DNA of 64,000 bases from Lachnospiraceae bacterium MD329. GTDB taxonomy: Bacteria; Bacillota; Clostridia; UBA1381. The notes under the pieces are model-generated. The model was given only the letters and a program-made list of their open reading frames with translations, was not told the origin of the DNA and made no database searches. The DNA lies in assembly GCA_010206265.1 (NCBI GenBank), contig VIQV01000012.1, positions 1 through 64,000 of the forward strand, in the 5' to 3' direction. This document shows positions 32,329 to 41,586 of this stretch, in pieces. The first letter of the stretch is position 1, and each line of letters opens with the position of its first letter. A program made the translations under genes and the position numbers.

Positions 32329-32343
32329 AAAGGACTATATAAA

Positions 32344-34044
32344 ATGTACGACGACGATATAAATGACGACTTCAGCTTTGACGATGAGGAGGACGACGAA
32401 ATAAACGGCAGTGAGAGTGAAAGCGCCGCTGAGGAACCTGAAACCGAACCTGTTTCAGACGACTATGACATTGACGTTCCCGATATGTACGCTATGGCTG
32501 AAAGCAGACGCGCTGAAATGGCTCAGCGTAAAAAAGAGCGTGAAAAACGTGAGCGTAAAATGAAACGGAATGAGTTTTTTACAAAAATCCGCGTCCCTTC
32601 TATTGTAACACTACTTATTCTTTTAGGCGCTTTTACAGGTATATTTGCGTACGCACTTATGTCTATCACACCCGACAGGGTTATGAACAATGTATATATA
32701 AATGATATTGATGTTAGTAATCTTACATACGATGAAGTTCTTACTGCAATAGAAGATACATATTTATTTGAAAATGCTCATATTACGCTTGCCTGCGGCG
32801 ATAAAACCTTCAGTATGGCAGGAGAAGATATAGGTCTTGCGGCAATCCCTGAGGAAACCGCAAAAAAAGCAATTAACTATTGTAAAACAAACAATTTCCT
32901 TATTAATGGTCTTGCGGCTATGAAACTTCTTGTTAAATCTCATATAATCGTTCCTGCTCCAAGCGTGGACGACGATATGCTTGACGCTAAGCTAAATGAA
33001 TTTGGAAATATTGTTCTGGGCGAACTGAAACAGCATTACGTTGAATACGGCGACGACGGTTATTTAACCGTATATTCGGGGCAAACAGGCTATGACGGAA
33101 ATGTATTTCCTGCTCACGAGGCTACAAAAAATGCTCTATTAGATGAGGTTTTTTCAAACATACGGGTAGAATATGCCAGCGCGCCTCCCGACACTATGAC
33201 ACTTGAAAGCTTTGACGCGCTCGTATACAAAGACCCTGTTAACGCTCGCTATGAAATAGCAGGAAATGAAGTTACGGTTGTCCCCGGTGAAACAGGACGT
33301 TACATAGACAAAGATGTTGTTGCGCCATTTATGCAAAGCATTTACGAGGGCTGTGAGCCGGTAAAAATACCCTACCACGTTTCACCGCCCGACACCAACG
33401 CGCAGACACTTCGCGACAAGCTGTTTAATGCTACTCTTGCGACTTATTCGACCGCTTACGGCGGCTCAACGTCAAACCGCTGTGCTAATATTGCACGCGC
33501 GGCAAGCCTTATAAACGGCAAGGTTTTAGCTCCCGGAGATGTGTTTTCATTTAACAACACCGTAGGACGCAGAACTGTTGACAACGGCTTTTATACAGCC
33601 AAGGAATACATCGACGGAAAAAGCGTTGACGGTATCGGCGGCGGCACCTGCCAAGTCAGCAGTACGCTTTACAGCGCGGTATTATATGCTGATATGGCAA
33701 TAGTGGAACGCCTTAATCATATGATGTCTGTAGGTTACATACCTCTCGGTCAGGATGCAACCGTAGCCGACGACGGCGTTGATTTTAAATTTAAAAACAG
33801 CAGTGATTATCCTGTTAAAGTCTGTGCGTCAACAAGCGGTTCGACTATTACAATAAGCATTGTGGGTACTGCGTGGGACCCTCCGAGAGAAGTTAAAATT
33901 TCAAATTCCTCCTCGCAGTCAGGTAAAAACACGGTGGTACATTCTACACGATATGTCTACTCAAACGGTACACTCATTTCAACCGATACACTGAATACAA
34001 GCACATATATGCCGCACGAACCTGACCCGACACCAACACCGTAA
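32344..34044 (+). CDS. VanW-family membrane protein with peptidoglycan-binding-like domain
   Basis: A 566-residue protein. An acidic cytoplasmic N-terminus (1-60, Asp/Glu-rich, then a Lys/Arg stretch), a single transmembrane helix (about 83-104, VTLLILLGAFTGIFAYAL), an extracellular region with a YoaR-like/PG-binding fold (about 115-340), then the VanW domain at 365-530 (APGDVFSFNNTVGRRT, GGGTCQVSSTLYSAVLYA, DVDFKFKNSSDYPVKV-like). VanW accompanies vancomycin-resistance loci but most chromosomal members are of unknown cell-envelope function. A proline-rich C-terminal tail follows. Not a resistance marker by itself. Confidence 0.88.
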   Translation: MYDDDINDDFSFDDEEDDEINGSESESAAEEPETEPVSDDYDIDVPDMYAMAESRRAEMAQRKKEREKRERKMKRNEFFTKIRVPSIVTLLILLGAFTGIFAYALMSITPDRVMNNVYINDIDVSNLTYDEVLTAIEDTYLFENAHITLACGDKTFSMAGEDIGLAAIPEETAKKAINYCKTNNFLINGLAAMKLLVKSHIIVPAPSVDDDMLDAKLNEFGNIVLGELKQHYVEYGDDGYLTVYSGQTGYDGNVFPAHEATKNALLDEVFSNIRVEYASAPPDTMTLESFDALVYKDPVNARYEIAGNEVTVVPGETGRYIDKDVVAPFMQSIYEGCEPVKIPYHVSPPDTNAQTLRDKLFNATLATYSTAYGGSTSNRCANIARAASLINGKVLAPGDVFSFNNTVGRRTVDNGFYTAKEYIDGKSVDGIGGGTCQVSSTLYSAVLYADMAIVERLNHMMSVGYIPLGQDATVADDGVDFKFKNSSDYPVKVCASTSGSTITISIVGTAWDPPREVKISNSSSQSGKNTVVHSTRYVYSNGTLISTDTLNTSTYMPHEPDPTPTP

Positions 34045-34099
34045 TGCAGTTTGCATAAAGCAGATAACAATAATTTTTAATATTTTATCAATTTACCCC

Positions 34100-34128
34100 T
34101 TGCAAACTTTTTATATCTATGATAAAAT
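34100..34128 (+). promoter_or_regulatory. Promoter of the gatCAB-aspS operon
   Basis: TTGCAA (34100-34105), 17-base spacer, TAAAAT (34123-34128). Predicted start near 34135, leaving an 88-base leader. Confidence 0.6.
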
Positions 34129-34138
34129 ATAGTAAATT

Positions 34139-34195
34139 GTACAGCAAAGACGTTGTATGGCAGATTCACTTCTGCTGTACGCGTCTTTTATTTTT
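34139..34195 (+). promoter_or_regulatory. Candidate transcription attenuator before gatC
   Basis: AAAGACG (34146-34152) pairs with CGTCTTT (34182-34188), enclosing GTA/TAC and GCAGA/TCTGC, and is followed by TATTTTTA: a terminator-like hairpin between promoter and gene. The competing pair GTACAGCA (34139-34146) with TGCTGTAC (34173-34180) would disrupt it. The leader is too short and lacks the conserved motifs for a T-box. Confidence 0.5.
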
Positions 34196-34221
34196 ACTAA
34201 ATACAGAACGGAGAATAAGTT

Positions 34222-34500
34222 ATGTTTAATTCAGATTTAACCAAACACCTCGCAGAGCTTTCAAAAATCAGTTTCACTGATGACGAGCTTGAGAAAATGA
34301 CAGAGGATATGACAAGCATTATCGCCGTTATGGATAAGGTCTGCGAATTTGACACGACAATAAAACCATATGCGCTTGACGCTGTCAATTATAATGACCT
34401 TCGCACTGACGACGCGCAAAATTCCTACCCTACCGAAAGCATTATTGCCAACGCAAAAAATGTCAAGAACAATAGCTTTGTTGTTCCAAAGGTAGTGTAA
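34222..34500 (+). CDS. gatC: Asp-tRNA(Asn)/Glu-tRNA(Gln) amidotransferase subunit C
   Basis: A 92-residue GatC: LTKHLAELSKISFTDDELEKM and the D-x-x-x-R-x-D DDLRTDD-like segment (YNDLRTDDAQNSYP) are typical. It links GatA and GatB and stabilises the complex. Ribosome site CGGAGA. First gene of gatCAB-aspS. Confidence 0.92.
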   Translation: MFNSDLTKHLAELSKISFTDDELEKMTEDMTSIIAVMDKVCEFDTTIKPYALDAVNYNDLRTDDAQNSYPTESIIANAKNVKNNSFVVPKVV

Positions 34501-34522
34501 TTGAAGAAAGGACGTATTTAAA

Positions 34523-35959
34523 ATGGCTTTAAAGCAACTTCGCGAAATGCTTGACCGCAAGGAAATCAGCGCTGTTGAGCTTACGCAGGAATATCTTGAT
34601 AAAATAGAAAGCAAAGATAAAACAATAAACAGTTATATAACCGTCTGTCCCGACAGTGCAATTGAGGAGGCAAAAGCGGCTCAGGCGCTTATTGACAGCG
34701 GAAACACCTCTGCATTAACAGGCATTCCCTTATCTGTAAAAGACAACATCTGCACTATGGACGTAAAAACAACGTGCGCCTCAAAAATGCTTGAGGATTT
34801 TGTCCCTCCATACGACGCGTTCGTTATGGAAAAATTAAAATCACAAAATGCTGTAATGCTCGGCAAAACCAATATGGACGAATTTGCAATGGGCGGTTCG
34901 TCACAAACTTCATATTTCGGCGGAGTGAAAAATCCTTATGATGTAACACGTGTTTCAGGAGGTTCGTCAGGAGGCGCGGCGGCAAGTGTAGCGGCTGATT
35001 TATGCGCTGCAGCGCTTGGCTCAGATACAGGCGGCAGTGTCCGCCAACCTGCGTCATTCTGTGGTGTTACAGGCTTAAAACCCACATACGGAACTGTTTC
35101 ACGCTGGGGGCTTATCGCTTTTGCCTCCTCTCTCGACCAAATAGGAATACTTGCAAAATCCGCTGAGGATACAGGTTATATGCTCAACTGTATATATGGC
35201 TATGATGAAAACGACGCTACATCTTCCAAAAATTCAAGCGGCGCTTATACCTCGCTTATAGACAGTGATATTAAACGCTTTAAAATAGGAGTTCCTAAAG
35301 AATTTTTCGGCGAAGGTTTAAATGACGAAGTAAAAACCGCAGTGCTTGACGCAGTTGAATATTATAAAAATCTCGGCTGTGAAATCGTTGATGTTTCGCT
35401 TCCTTCTCTTGAATATGCAGTATCGGCATATTACCTCATTTCATCAGCCGAGGCGGCAAGTAATCTGTCACGTTTTGACGGTATTAAATACGGTTTCAGA
35501 AGCAGTCTTGGAGAGGATTTCGGAGAGCTTATTAAAAACTCTCGCCGTGAAGGTTTCGGCGACGAGGTAAAACGCAGAATTATGCTCGGCAACTATGCAT
35601 TATGTTCGGGATACTATGACGCCTACTACAAAAATGCGACGCGTATACGCACACAGTTAAAGTCCGAATATGCGTCAATTTTTGAAAAATGCGACGTAAT
35701 ACTTACCCCCACCGCGCCAACCACTGCTTACAAAATCGGCGAGCAGGAAAATGACCCTGTAAAAATGTATCTTTCTGATATTTATACCGTAACTGTAAAC
35801 ATAGCAGGACTTCCTGCAATTTCCGCTCCTTGCGGTTACGACAAAAACGGTATGCCTATTGGTATGAGCCTTATCGGCAAAGCCTTTAACGAAAAAACGA
35901 TTATTGCGCTGTGCGACCGTTTTCAGCGCGATTTTAAAGAAAGGGAGGCGGTAATATGA
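34523..35959 (+). CDS. gatA: Asp-tRNA(Asn)/Glu-tRNA(Gln) amidotransferase subunit A
   Basis: A 478-residue amidase-signature enzyme. Catalytic triad: Lys in LSVKDNICT (about 71), cis-Ser/Ser in GSDTGGSVRQPAS (about 170), with the glycine/serine stretch VSGGSSGGAAASVAADL. It releases ammonia from glutamine for transfer to misacylated tRNA. It overlaps gatB by 4 bases (ATGA). Confidence 0.96.
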   Translation: MALKQLREMLDRKEISAVELTQEYLDKIESKDKTINSYITVCPDSAIEEAKAAQALIDSGNTSALTGIPLSVKDNICTMDVKTTCASKMLEDFVPPYDAFVMEKLKSQNAVMLGKTNMDEFAMGGSSQTSYFGGVKNPYDVTRVSGGSSGGAAASVAADLCAAALGSDTGGSVRQPASFCGVTGLKPTYGTVSRWGLIAFASSLDQIGILAKSAEDTGYMLNCIYGYDENDATSSKNSSGAYTSLIDSDIKRFKIGVPKEFFGEGLNDEVKTAVLDAVEYYKNLGCEIVDVSLPSLEYAVSAYYLISSAEAASNLSRFDGIKYGFRSSLGEDFGELIKNSRREGFGDEVKRRIMLGNYALCSGYYDAYYKNATRIRTQLKSEYASIFEKCDVILTPTAPTTAYKIGEQENDPVKMYLSDIYTVTVNIAGLPAISAPCGYDKNGMPIGMSLIGKAFNEKTIIALCDRFQRDFKEREAVI

Positions 35960-37374
35960 GGTATCAGCCTGTAATAGGACTTGAAATTCACGCAGAGCTT
36001 TTGACTGATTCAAAGGTATTCTGTACTTGTAAGAACGAGTTTGGAGGAAATGAAAACACACGCGTATGTCCGCGCTGTTCAGGACTTCCCGGAACACTGC
36101 CTCTGATAAATAAAGGCGCAGTACGTCTTGCCGCAAAGGCAGGCTTTGCAACAGATTGTACCATAAACAACTACAGCGCGTTTGACAGAAAAAATTACTT
36201 CTACCCCGATTTACCAAAAGCTTATCAGATTACCCAGTTTGAGTACCCTATTTGTACTGACGGGCATATTACTGTAATTGGCGGCAAGGATATACGTATA
36301 AACCGTATACACATTGAAGAGGACGCCGGAAAACTTGTTCACGACGACTACGAGGGTATTTCAATGGCGGATTATAACCGCTGCGGCGTTCCTCTTATTG
36401 AAATTGTAACAGAGCCTGATTTCCGAACAATTGAGGAGGTTCAGGACTTTGTCGAACAAATTGCCCTGCGCCTGAAATACGCGGGCGTATGTGACGCGAG
36501 AATGGAACAAGGGTCTATGCGTGTTGATGTTAATATCTCTATTATGCCTGCAGGTTCATCAGAATTCGGTACACGCGCCGAGATTAAAAACCTTAATTCA
36601 CTCAAAGCAATCGGACGCGCAATTGAATACGAAATCAAACGTCAATCCGAAATTCTTGACAACGGCGGTACTGTTGTACAGGAAACGCGCCGTTATAACG
36701 ATAACCACGGCGATACAAAGGCATTGCGTTCAAAAGAAGAGGCTCACGACTATCGTTATTTCCCCGAACCCGATATTCCGCCCGTACTGCTGTCTGATGA
36801 AGATATTGCAGAAATCAAAAATTCAATGCCTGAAATGCCTCAGACGCGTTTTAATCGTTACACGCAGGAATACAAACTTCCCTATGATGACGCGAAACTG
36901 ATTATTTCTTCAAAAGAATTTTCGGATTTTTATGACGAAGCGGTTAAAATAAATCCCGATTATAAGCAGATTTCGAACTTAATGCTGGTGGAGCTTAACA
37001 GAAATCTTAACGATTCGGAAAAAACAATTTCAGATGTTACCTTCTCCCCTGCCGATTTGGCAGAGCTTGTAAAAATGAGTTCTGACGGCATTGTGTCAAA
37101 AAATGCGGCAAAGGATATTCTTAAAATTATGTTCACAAACGGCGGCAAACCGCAGGATATTGCAAAAGAACACGGATTTATTATGGATAACGACACGTCC
37201 GGTATTGAGGAAATTATAAATAAGGTTCTTTCGGAAAATCCCGAAAGTGTGGAAAGCTTTAAGAACGGAAACCAAAAAATATTCGGATTTCTGATGGGAC
37301 AGGTAATCAGACTTGCAGGCAACGGCGCAAATCCTAAGCTTGCAAAGGATTTATTGACAGAAAAATTAAAATAA
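35956..37374 (+). CDS. gatB: Asp-tRNA(Asn)/Glu-tRNA(Gln) amidotransferase subunit B
   Basis: A 472-residue GatB. The N-terminal kinase/amidotransferase cradle shows VIGLEIHAELLT, VCPRCSGLPG (Zn ligands with the earlier C-x-C, CTCKN), DRKNYFYPDLPKAYQITQ and RIHIEEDAGKLVHD. The helical and YqeY-like tail runs to the end. It activates the tRNA-bound carboxylate with ATP. Start overlaps the gatA stop. Confidence 0.96.
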   Translation: MRYQPVIGLEIHAELLTDSKVFCTCKNEFGGNENTRVCPRCSGLPGTLPLINKGAVRLAAKAGFATDCTINNYSAFDRKNYFYPDLPKAYQITQFEYPICTDGHITVIGGKDIRINRIHIEEDAGKLVHDDYEGISMADYNRCGVPLIEIVTEPDFRTIEEVQDFVEQIALRLKYAGVCDARMEQGSMRVDVNISIMPAGSSEFGTRAEIKNLNSLKAIGRAIEYEIKRQSEILDNGGTVVQETRRYNDNHGDTKALRSKEEAHDYRYFPEPDIPPVLLSDEDIAEIKNSMPEMPQTRFNRYTQEYKLPYDDAKLIISSKEFSDFYDEAVKINPDYKQISNLMLVELNRNLNDSEKTISDVTFSPADLAELVKMSSDGIVSKNAAKDILKIMFTNGGKPQDIAKEHGFIMDNDTSGIEEIINKVLSENPESVESFKNGNQKIFGFLMGQVIRLAGNGANPKLAKDLLTEKLK

Positions 37375-37387
37375 GAGGTGATTAATT

Positions 37388-38698
37388 ATGCAAAGAATAG
37401 ACGGTCAGCAGCTTATCGGTGAAATAACGCTTGAAGACTTGGAACGTTCCTTGGACAGTTCCGTGACCTTCAGTGCGTGTGTACACAAACTGAGAAAAAT
37501 GAGCGGTTTTACTTTCGTTATACTTCGCACGGGTAAATACATTTTACAATCTGTCTACACTCCCAAACAGTGTACAGACAGCATTAGCGAGCTTTGCGAG
37601 GGCGCTTATATAACAGTTACGGGCATTGTAAAAAAAGAGGTGCGCGCAAACTACGGCTATGAAATAACTCTTACATCGTTTGAATTGCTGTCAAAGCCTG
37701 CTGAGGAATATCCATTGCACGTTTCATCAAAAAAACTTGGCTGTTCTATCGAAACCTCAATGGCACACCGCAGTGTTGCTCTAAGACATCCACAGGAAAG
37801 AGCAGTATTTAAAATCAGCGAGGGCGTTGTTTCTGGCTTTCGTGAATTTATGCTGTCACAAGGCTTTACCGAAATTCATACTCCGAAAATTGTTGCCGCT
37901 GGCGCAGAGGGCGGAGCGAATATTTTTAAACTGAAATACTTTGACAAAGACGCTTATCTCGCCCAAAGTCCTCAATTCTACAAACAAACCTGCGTTGCAT
38001 TTTTTGACCGCGTATTTGAAATAGCCCCCGTTTACCGCGCGGAAAAGCACAATTCCACACGTCATCTTAACGAGTATATAGGACTTGACTTTGAAATGGC
38101 TTTTATAAACGATATGCACGACGTAATGGCTATGGAAACTGCAATGCTCAAATATGTAATTGAATATCTTTCAAAAAACTACAGTCACGAGCTTGAAATG
38201 CTTAATGCTGAACTGCCAGTTATAGACGAAATCCCCTGCGTTACATTTTTTGAGGCTCTTGACATTCTCGGTAAGTCACATAATCAGTTTGACCTTGACC
38301 CTACAGATGAAGTCAAACTGTGTGACTACGCAAAAGAACAATTTAACAGTGAGTTTATATTTGTCGAGAAATTCCCGGGTCTAAAGCGCCCCTTCTACGC
38401 AATGGATTCTAAGGACGACCCAAAGCTTGCAGAAAGCTTTGACCTGCTGTTCCGAGGACTTGAAATCACAACGGGCGGTCAGAGGATACACGATTACAAT
38501 GAACAGGTTGAAAAGCTGCGCCGCTATCATATTGAACCCGAAGAACTCGGCTCATATATTGATATTCACCGTTACGGTATGCCGCCGCACGGCGGTCTGG
38601 GTATTGGTCTTGAACGTGTTGTTATGAAACTTCTTGGACTTAGCAATATACGTGAGGCAAGCCTTTTCCCAAGAGACATTCATCACCTTGACCCGTGA
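37388..38698 (+). CDS. aspS: Aspartyl-tRNA synthetase, short archaeal-type (probably non-discriminating)
   Basis: A 436-residue class II synthetase. OB-fold anticodon-binding domain (20-110), motif 2 at YRAEKHNSTRHLNEYIGLDFEM (quoted part within the tRNA/ATP site, about 220), motif 3 GLGIGLERVVMKLLGL (about 405). It lacks the GAD insertion of the usual 590-residue bacterial AspRS, so it is the archaeal/eukaryal kind (AspRS2). Its place directly after gatCAB suggests it charges tRNA(Asn) with Asp for amidation. It has its own ribosome site (AGAGGTG, 13 bp after gatB). Non-discrimination is inferred from context, not proven. Confidence 0.88.
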   Translation: MQRIDGQQLIGEITLEDLERSLDSSVTFSACVHKLRKMSGFTFVILRTGKYILQSVYTPKQCTDSISELCEGAYITVTGIVKKEVRANYGYEITLTSFELLSKPAEEYPLHVSSKKLGCSIETSMAHRSVALRHPQERAVFKISEGVVSGFREFMLSQGFTEIHTPKIVAAGAEGGANIFKLKYFDKDAYLAQSPQFYKQTCVAFFDRVFEIAPVYRAEKHNSTRHLNEYIGLDFEMAFINDMHDVMAMETAMLKYVIEYLSKNYSHELEMLNAELPVIDEIPCVTFFEALDILGKSHNQFDLDPTDEVKLCDYAKEQFNSEFIFVEKFPGLKRPFYAMDSKDDPKLAESFDLLFRGLEITTGGQRIHDYNEQVEKLRRYHIEPEELGSYIDIHRYGMPPHGGLGIGLERVVMKLLGLSNIREASLFPRDIHHLDP

Positions 38699-38757
38699 TA
38701 ATACAAATTGCATAATTATATATTTGTTATTTTATTCTAAATTTTACAACTTGCATA

Positions 38758-38785
38758 TTGACAAAAGATTAAATAGTGATATAAT
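38758..38785 (+). promoter_or_regulatory. Promoter of glnN
   Basis: TTGACA (38758-38763), 16-base spacer, TATAAT (38780-38785). Confidence 0.7.
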
Positions 38786-38836
38786 TAAATATGTAATTAG
38801 TAGTTTTACAATTCAATAGCTGATTTTTGATAAGAC

Positions 38837-38877
38837 AAAGGTGTTTTATATTGATAAAAATATAATTCACCTTTTTT
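38837..38877 (+). promoter_or_regulatory. Leader hairpin with U-tract before glnN
   Basis: AAAGGTG / CACCTTT with an inner TATATT-AATATA stem, followed by TTTT. It stands between the promoter and the glnN start and looks like an intrinsic terminator or attenuator. A 50-base leader follows, to the AGGAGG site. Confidence 0.5.
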
Positions 38878-38931
38878 TCATAACACGGTAAAAATTAGCT
38901 TGCTCTAACAAATTTTTAGGAGGTTTTTAAA

Positions 38932-41007
38932 ATGAGTAATGTAACAGAAATTTTCGGCAGCAAGGTTTTCAACCTGCCGACAATGAAGGAACGTCTTCCG
39001 AAGGATATTTACAAATCACTTGTAAAAACCATCAATGACGGTACCAAACTCGACCTTAATGTAGCAAATGCTGTTGCTCACGCAATGAAAGAATGGGCAT
39101 TGGAAAACGGTTGTACTCACTATACGCACTGGTTTCAGCCTATGACCGGTCTGACAGCGGAAAAGCACGATTCTTTTATTCAGCCGACTGACGACAGAAC
39201 CGTTATTATGGAATTTTCAGGCAAAGAGCTTGTTATGGGCGAGCCTGACGCGTCATCATTCCCTTCGGGCGGTTTAAGAGCCACCTTTGAGGCAAGGGGC
39301 TATACGGCTTGGGATCCGACCTCATTCGCTTTTATTAAAGACCATTCTCTTTATATACCTACCTCCTTTGTTTCATACACAGGTGAAGTTCTTGATAAAA
39401 AGACTCCTCTTTTACGTTCGGAAGCGGCAATTGATAAGGCTGCGAAAAAAGTACTTAATCTATTTGGCAAAAATCCAAAGAGAGTTGTCGCATATGTAGG
39501 ACCCGAACAGGAATATTTCCTTGTGGACAAAAAGCTTAGAAACAAGCGTAAAGACTTACTTTTGACAGGCAGAACACTGTTTGGCGCAAAACCTGCAAAG
39601 GGTCAGGAAATGGACGACCACTACTTCGGTCAGATTAAAGAACGCGTTGCTGACTTTATGAAAGAGGTTGACGAAGAATTATGGAAACTTGGTGTTCTTG
39701 CAAAAACAAAACATAACGAGGTTGCTCCTGCTCAGCACGAAATTGCCCCTATTTTCTCAACCACCAACATTTCAACCGACCACAACCAGCTCACTATGGA
39801 AGTTCTAAAAAAAGTTGCAAACCATCACGGTTTATATTGTCTTTTACACGAAAAGCCTTATGAGGGTATTAACGGTTCGGGCAAGCACAATAACTGGTCA
39901 ATAGGCACTTCTGATGGTGAACTTCTGTTAAAACCCGGTAAAAAACCTGAAGAAAATGTACAGTTTCTTCTGTTCCTTGCAGCCGTTATAAAGGCGGTTG
40001 ACGATTATTCAGATATTCTGAGAGTATCTGTTGCTACGGCAGGAAACGACCATAGACTTGGCGCAAATGAAGCGCCCCCTGCTATTATATCAATCTATTT
40101 AGGCGACCAGCTTGCCGCTGTAGTTGACCAGTTAAAAGAGGGCAAGGGCGTTAAGTATGACGCAGGCAAGCTTATTGAAACAGGTGTTGAATCACTTCCC
40201 GACATTGAGAAAGATACTACGGACAGAAACAGAACCTCTCCTTTCGCATTTACAGGCAATCGTTTTGAGTTCCGCGCACCCGGTTCAAGACAGTCAATCG
40301 GCGGTATCAATATTGTTCTTAACACAATCGTTGCGGAAACACTTACGGAAATTGCTGAAAAGCTCAAAGACAGCAAGGATTTACACAAGGACGCACTCGA
40401 AACCGCAATTAGAATCTTTAAAGACCACGAAAGAATTATTTTTAACGGTAACGGATACAGTGACGAATGGGTTAAGGAGGCTGAAAAGAGAGGTCTTTAT
40501 AATCTCCAGACAACACCTGATGCTATGCCATACTTTGTTACTCAAAAGTCTATTGACCTGTTCACAAAACAGGAAGTATTTACAGAAGTTGAGGTTAAGA
40601 CGCGCGGTGAGATTATGATGGAGGACTACAACAACACACTTCATTTTGAAATGCTTACTATGCTTGAAATGGCTAAGCAGGAAATCCTCCCTGCCTGTCT
40701 GAAATACACAAAGTTCGTAACTGACGACCTCGCCTCAAAGAAGGCTCTCGGCATTGGCGCTCCGAAGGAGCTTAGCAAAGCAAAAACTCTTACTGCTCTT
40801 ACAGAGGAGCTTATGACAAGAATTGACGCTTTAGACGCTAAAACATCTGTTCCGGAAACCGACGCTTACGCTATCGGTATGTACTATAAAGAGCAGGTTA
40901 TCCCTGCTATGGAACAGCTCCGCGAAACAGCTGATACACTTGAAACTATAGTAGCTAAAGAATTTTGGCCATTCCCGACATACACTGATTTACTTTATCT
41001 TGTATAA
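38932..41007 (+). CDS. glnN: Glutamine synthetase type III
   Basis: A 691-residue GSIII, close to the family's usual ~700 residues and unlike the 450-residue GSI. Conserved segments: THYTHWFQPMTG, GGLRATFEARGYTAWDP, YVGPEQEYFLVD, KHNEVAPAQHEIAPIF, ISTDHNQLTMEVL, and GNDHRLGANEAPPAI. It makes glutamine from glutamate and ammonia and supplies the amide donor used by GatCAB encoded just upstream. Good AGGAGG ribosome site; ends at a hairpin terminator. It has its own promoter. Confidence 0.95.
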   Translation: MSNVTEIFGSKVFNLPTMKERLPKDIYKSLVKTINDGTKLDLNVANAVAHAMKEWALENGCTHYTHWFQPMTGLTAEKHDSFIQPTDDRTVIMEFSGKELVMGEPDASSFPSGGLRATFEARGYTAWDPTSFAFIKDHSLYIPTSFVSYTGEVLDKKTPLLRSEAAIDKAAKKVLNLFGKNPKRVVAYVGPEQEYFLVDKKLRNKRKDLLLTGRTLFGAKPAKGQEMDDHYFGQIKERVADFMKEVDEELWKLGVLAKTKHNEVAPAQHEIAPIFSTTNISTDHNQLTMEVLKKVANHHGLYCLLHEKPYEGINGSGKHNNWSIGTSDGELLLKPGKKPEENVQFLLFLAAVIKAVDDYSDILRVSVATAGNDHRLGANEAPPAIISIYLGDQLAAVVDQLKEGKGVKYDAGKLIETGVESLPDIEKDTTDRNRTSPFAFTGNRFEFRAPGSRQSIGGINIVLNTIVAETLTEIAEKLKDSKDLHKDALETAIRIFKDHERIIFNGNGYSDEWVKEAEKRGLYNLQTTPDAMPYFVTQKSIDLFTKQEVFTEVEVKTRGEIMMEDYNNTLHFEMLTMLEMAKQEILPACLKYTKFVTDDLASKKALGIGAPKELSKAKTLTALTEELMTRIDALDAKTSVPETDAYAIGMYYKEQVIPAMEQLRETADTLETIVAKEFWPFPTYTDLLYLV

Positions 41008-41014
41008 AAATATT

Positions 41015-41040
41015 AAAAGGACTGCATAAGCAGTCCTTTT
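41015..41040. terminator. Terminator between glnN and the convergent XRE operon
   Basis: AAAAGGACTGC / GCAGTCCTTTT with a 4-base loop; T's follow on both strands, so it serves both sides. Confidence 0.88.
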
Positions 41041-41044
41041 ATTT

Positions 41045-41254
41045 TTAGTCAAAATAAAATAAATCCTCAAATTTTTTGTCCAATGCAATACATAATATTA
41101 AAGCTAATTTTGCTGTTGGGTTAAACTGCCCTGTTTCAATTGAACTGATAGTATTTCTTGAAACACCTACCAACTCAGCCAACTGACTTTGTGACATTCC
41201 CTGCCCAGTTCTGACATCTTTCAAACGGTTCCTCAATACAAGCTCTTTGTCCAT
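41045..41254 (-). CDS. XRE-family HTH regulator (69 aa)
   Basis: A compact Cro/CI repressor: RLKDVRTGQGMSQSQLAELV, then GVSRNTISSIETGQFNPTAKLALIL, and KKFEDLFYF at the end, the classic small autoregulator form. It starts 2 bp after the membrane-protein stop. Two TGACAAG-N4-CTTGTCA operators overlap the operon promoter, so self-repression is expected. Confidence 0.88.
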   Translation of the reverse strand: MDKELVLRNRLKDVRTGQGMSQSQLAELVGVSRNTISSIETGQFNPTAKLALILCIALDKKFEDLFYFD

Positions 41255-41256
41255 AC

Positions 41257-41568
41257 TTACCTCACAACCATAATTATATGACTAACAAGAAATCCTGCCG
41301 CCATTAGAATTGATACAATTCCTACTGCCAACGAGTTTTTATTTTTTCTCACCCTATATCGTCCAAACATTTCAAACGCCAGATATGTCCAGTACATTGC
41401 GAACAGGCTTGAATTATTTTGCTCGTATATACGATTAAAAACAAGTAATGCGAGATATAGCAGTGTCATACCTGTAATACCGTACAAACGCCCTTTTTCC
41501 AGCGCAAATTCCACACCTTCGTCTTTCTTTTCTGCTCTGCTTTTTTCAAGAATTTCTTCTTTCTTCAT
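41257..41568 (-). CDS. Small membrane protein, DUF6442-like, paired with the XRE regulator
   Basis: A 103-residue protein. The first 28 residues are charged (KKEEILEKSRAEKKDEGVEF) and are followed by three hydrophobic segments (about 31-47, 53-70 with FEMFGRYR, and 80-98). HTH plus such a small membrane protein is a recurrent pair in clostridia and bacilli; its function is unknown. Ribosome site AAAGGAG directly after operator 1. Confidence 0.7.
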   Translation of the reverse strand: MKKEEILEKSRAEKKDEGVEFALEKGRLYGITGMTLLYLALLVFNRIYEQNNSSLFAMYWTYLAFEMFGRYRVRKNKNSLAVGIVSILMAAGFLVSHIIMVVR

Positions 41569-41586
41569 AATAATCGCTCCTTTCTA

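Noticed and set aside
32344-34044. Vancomycin-resistance gene vanW
   Set aside because: The domain alone is common in clostridial chromosomes; no vanH, vanA/B or vanX genes are near, so no resistance is claimed.
34129-34221. T-box riboswitch before gatC
   Set aside because: The leader is only about 88 bases and lacks the conserved T-box antiterminator sequence and specifier arms. Attenuator by direct pairing is the better description.
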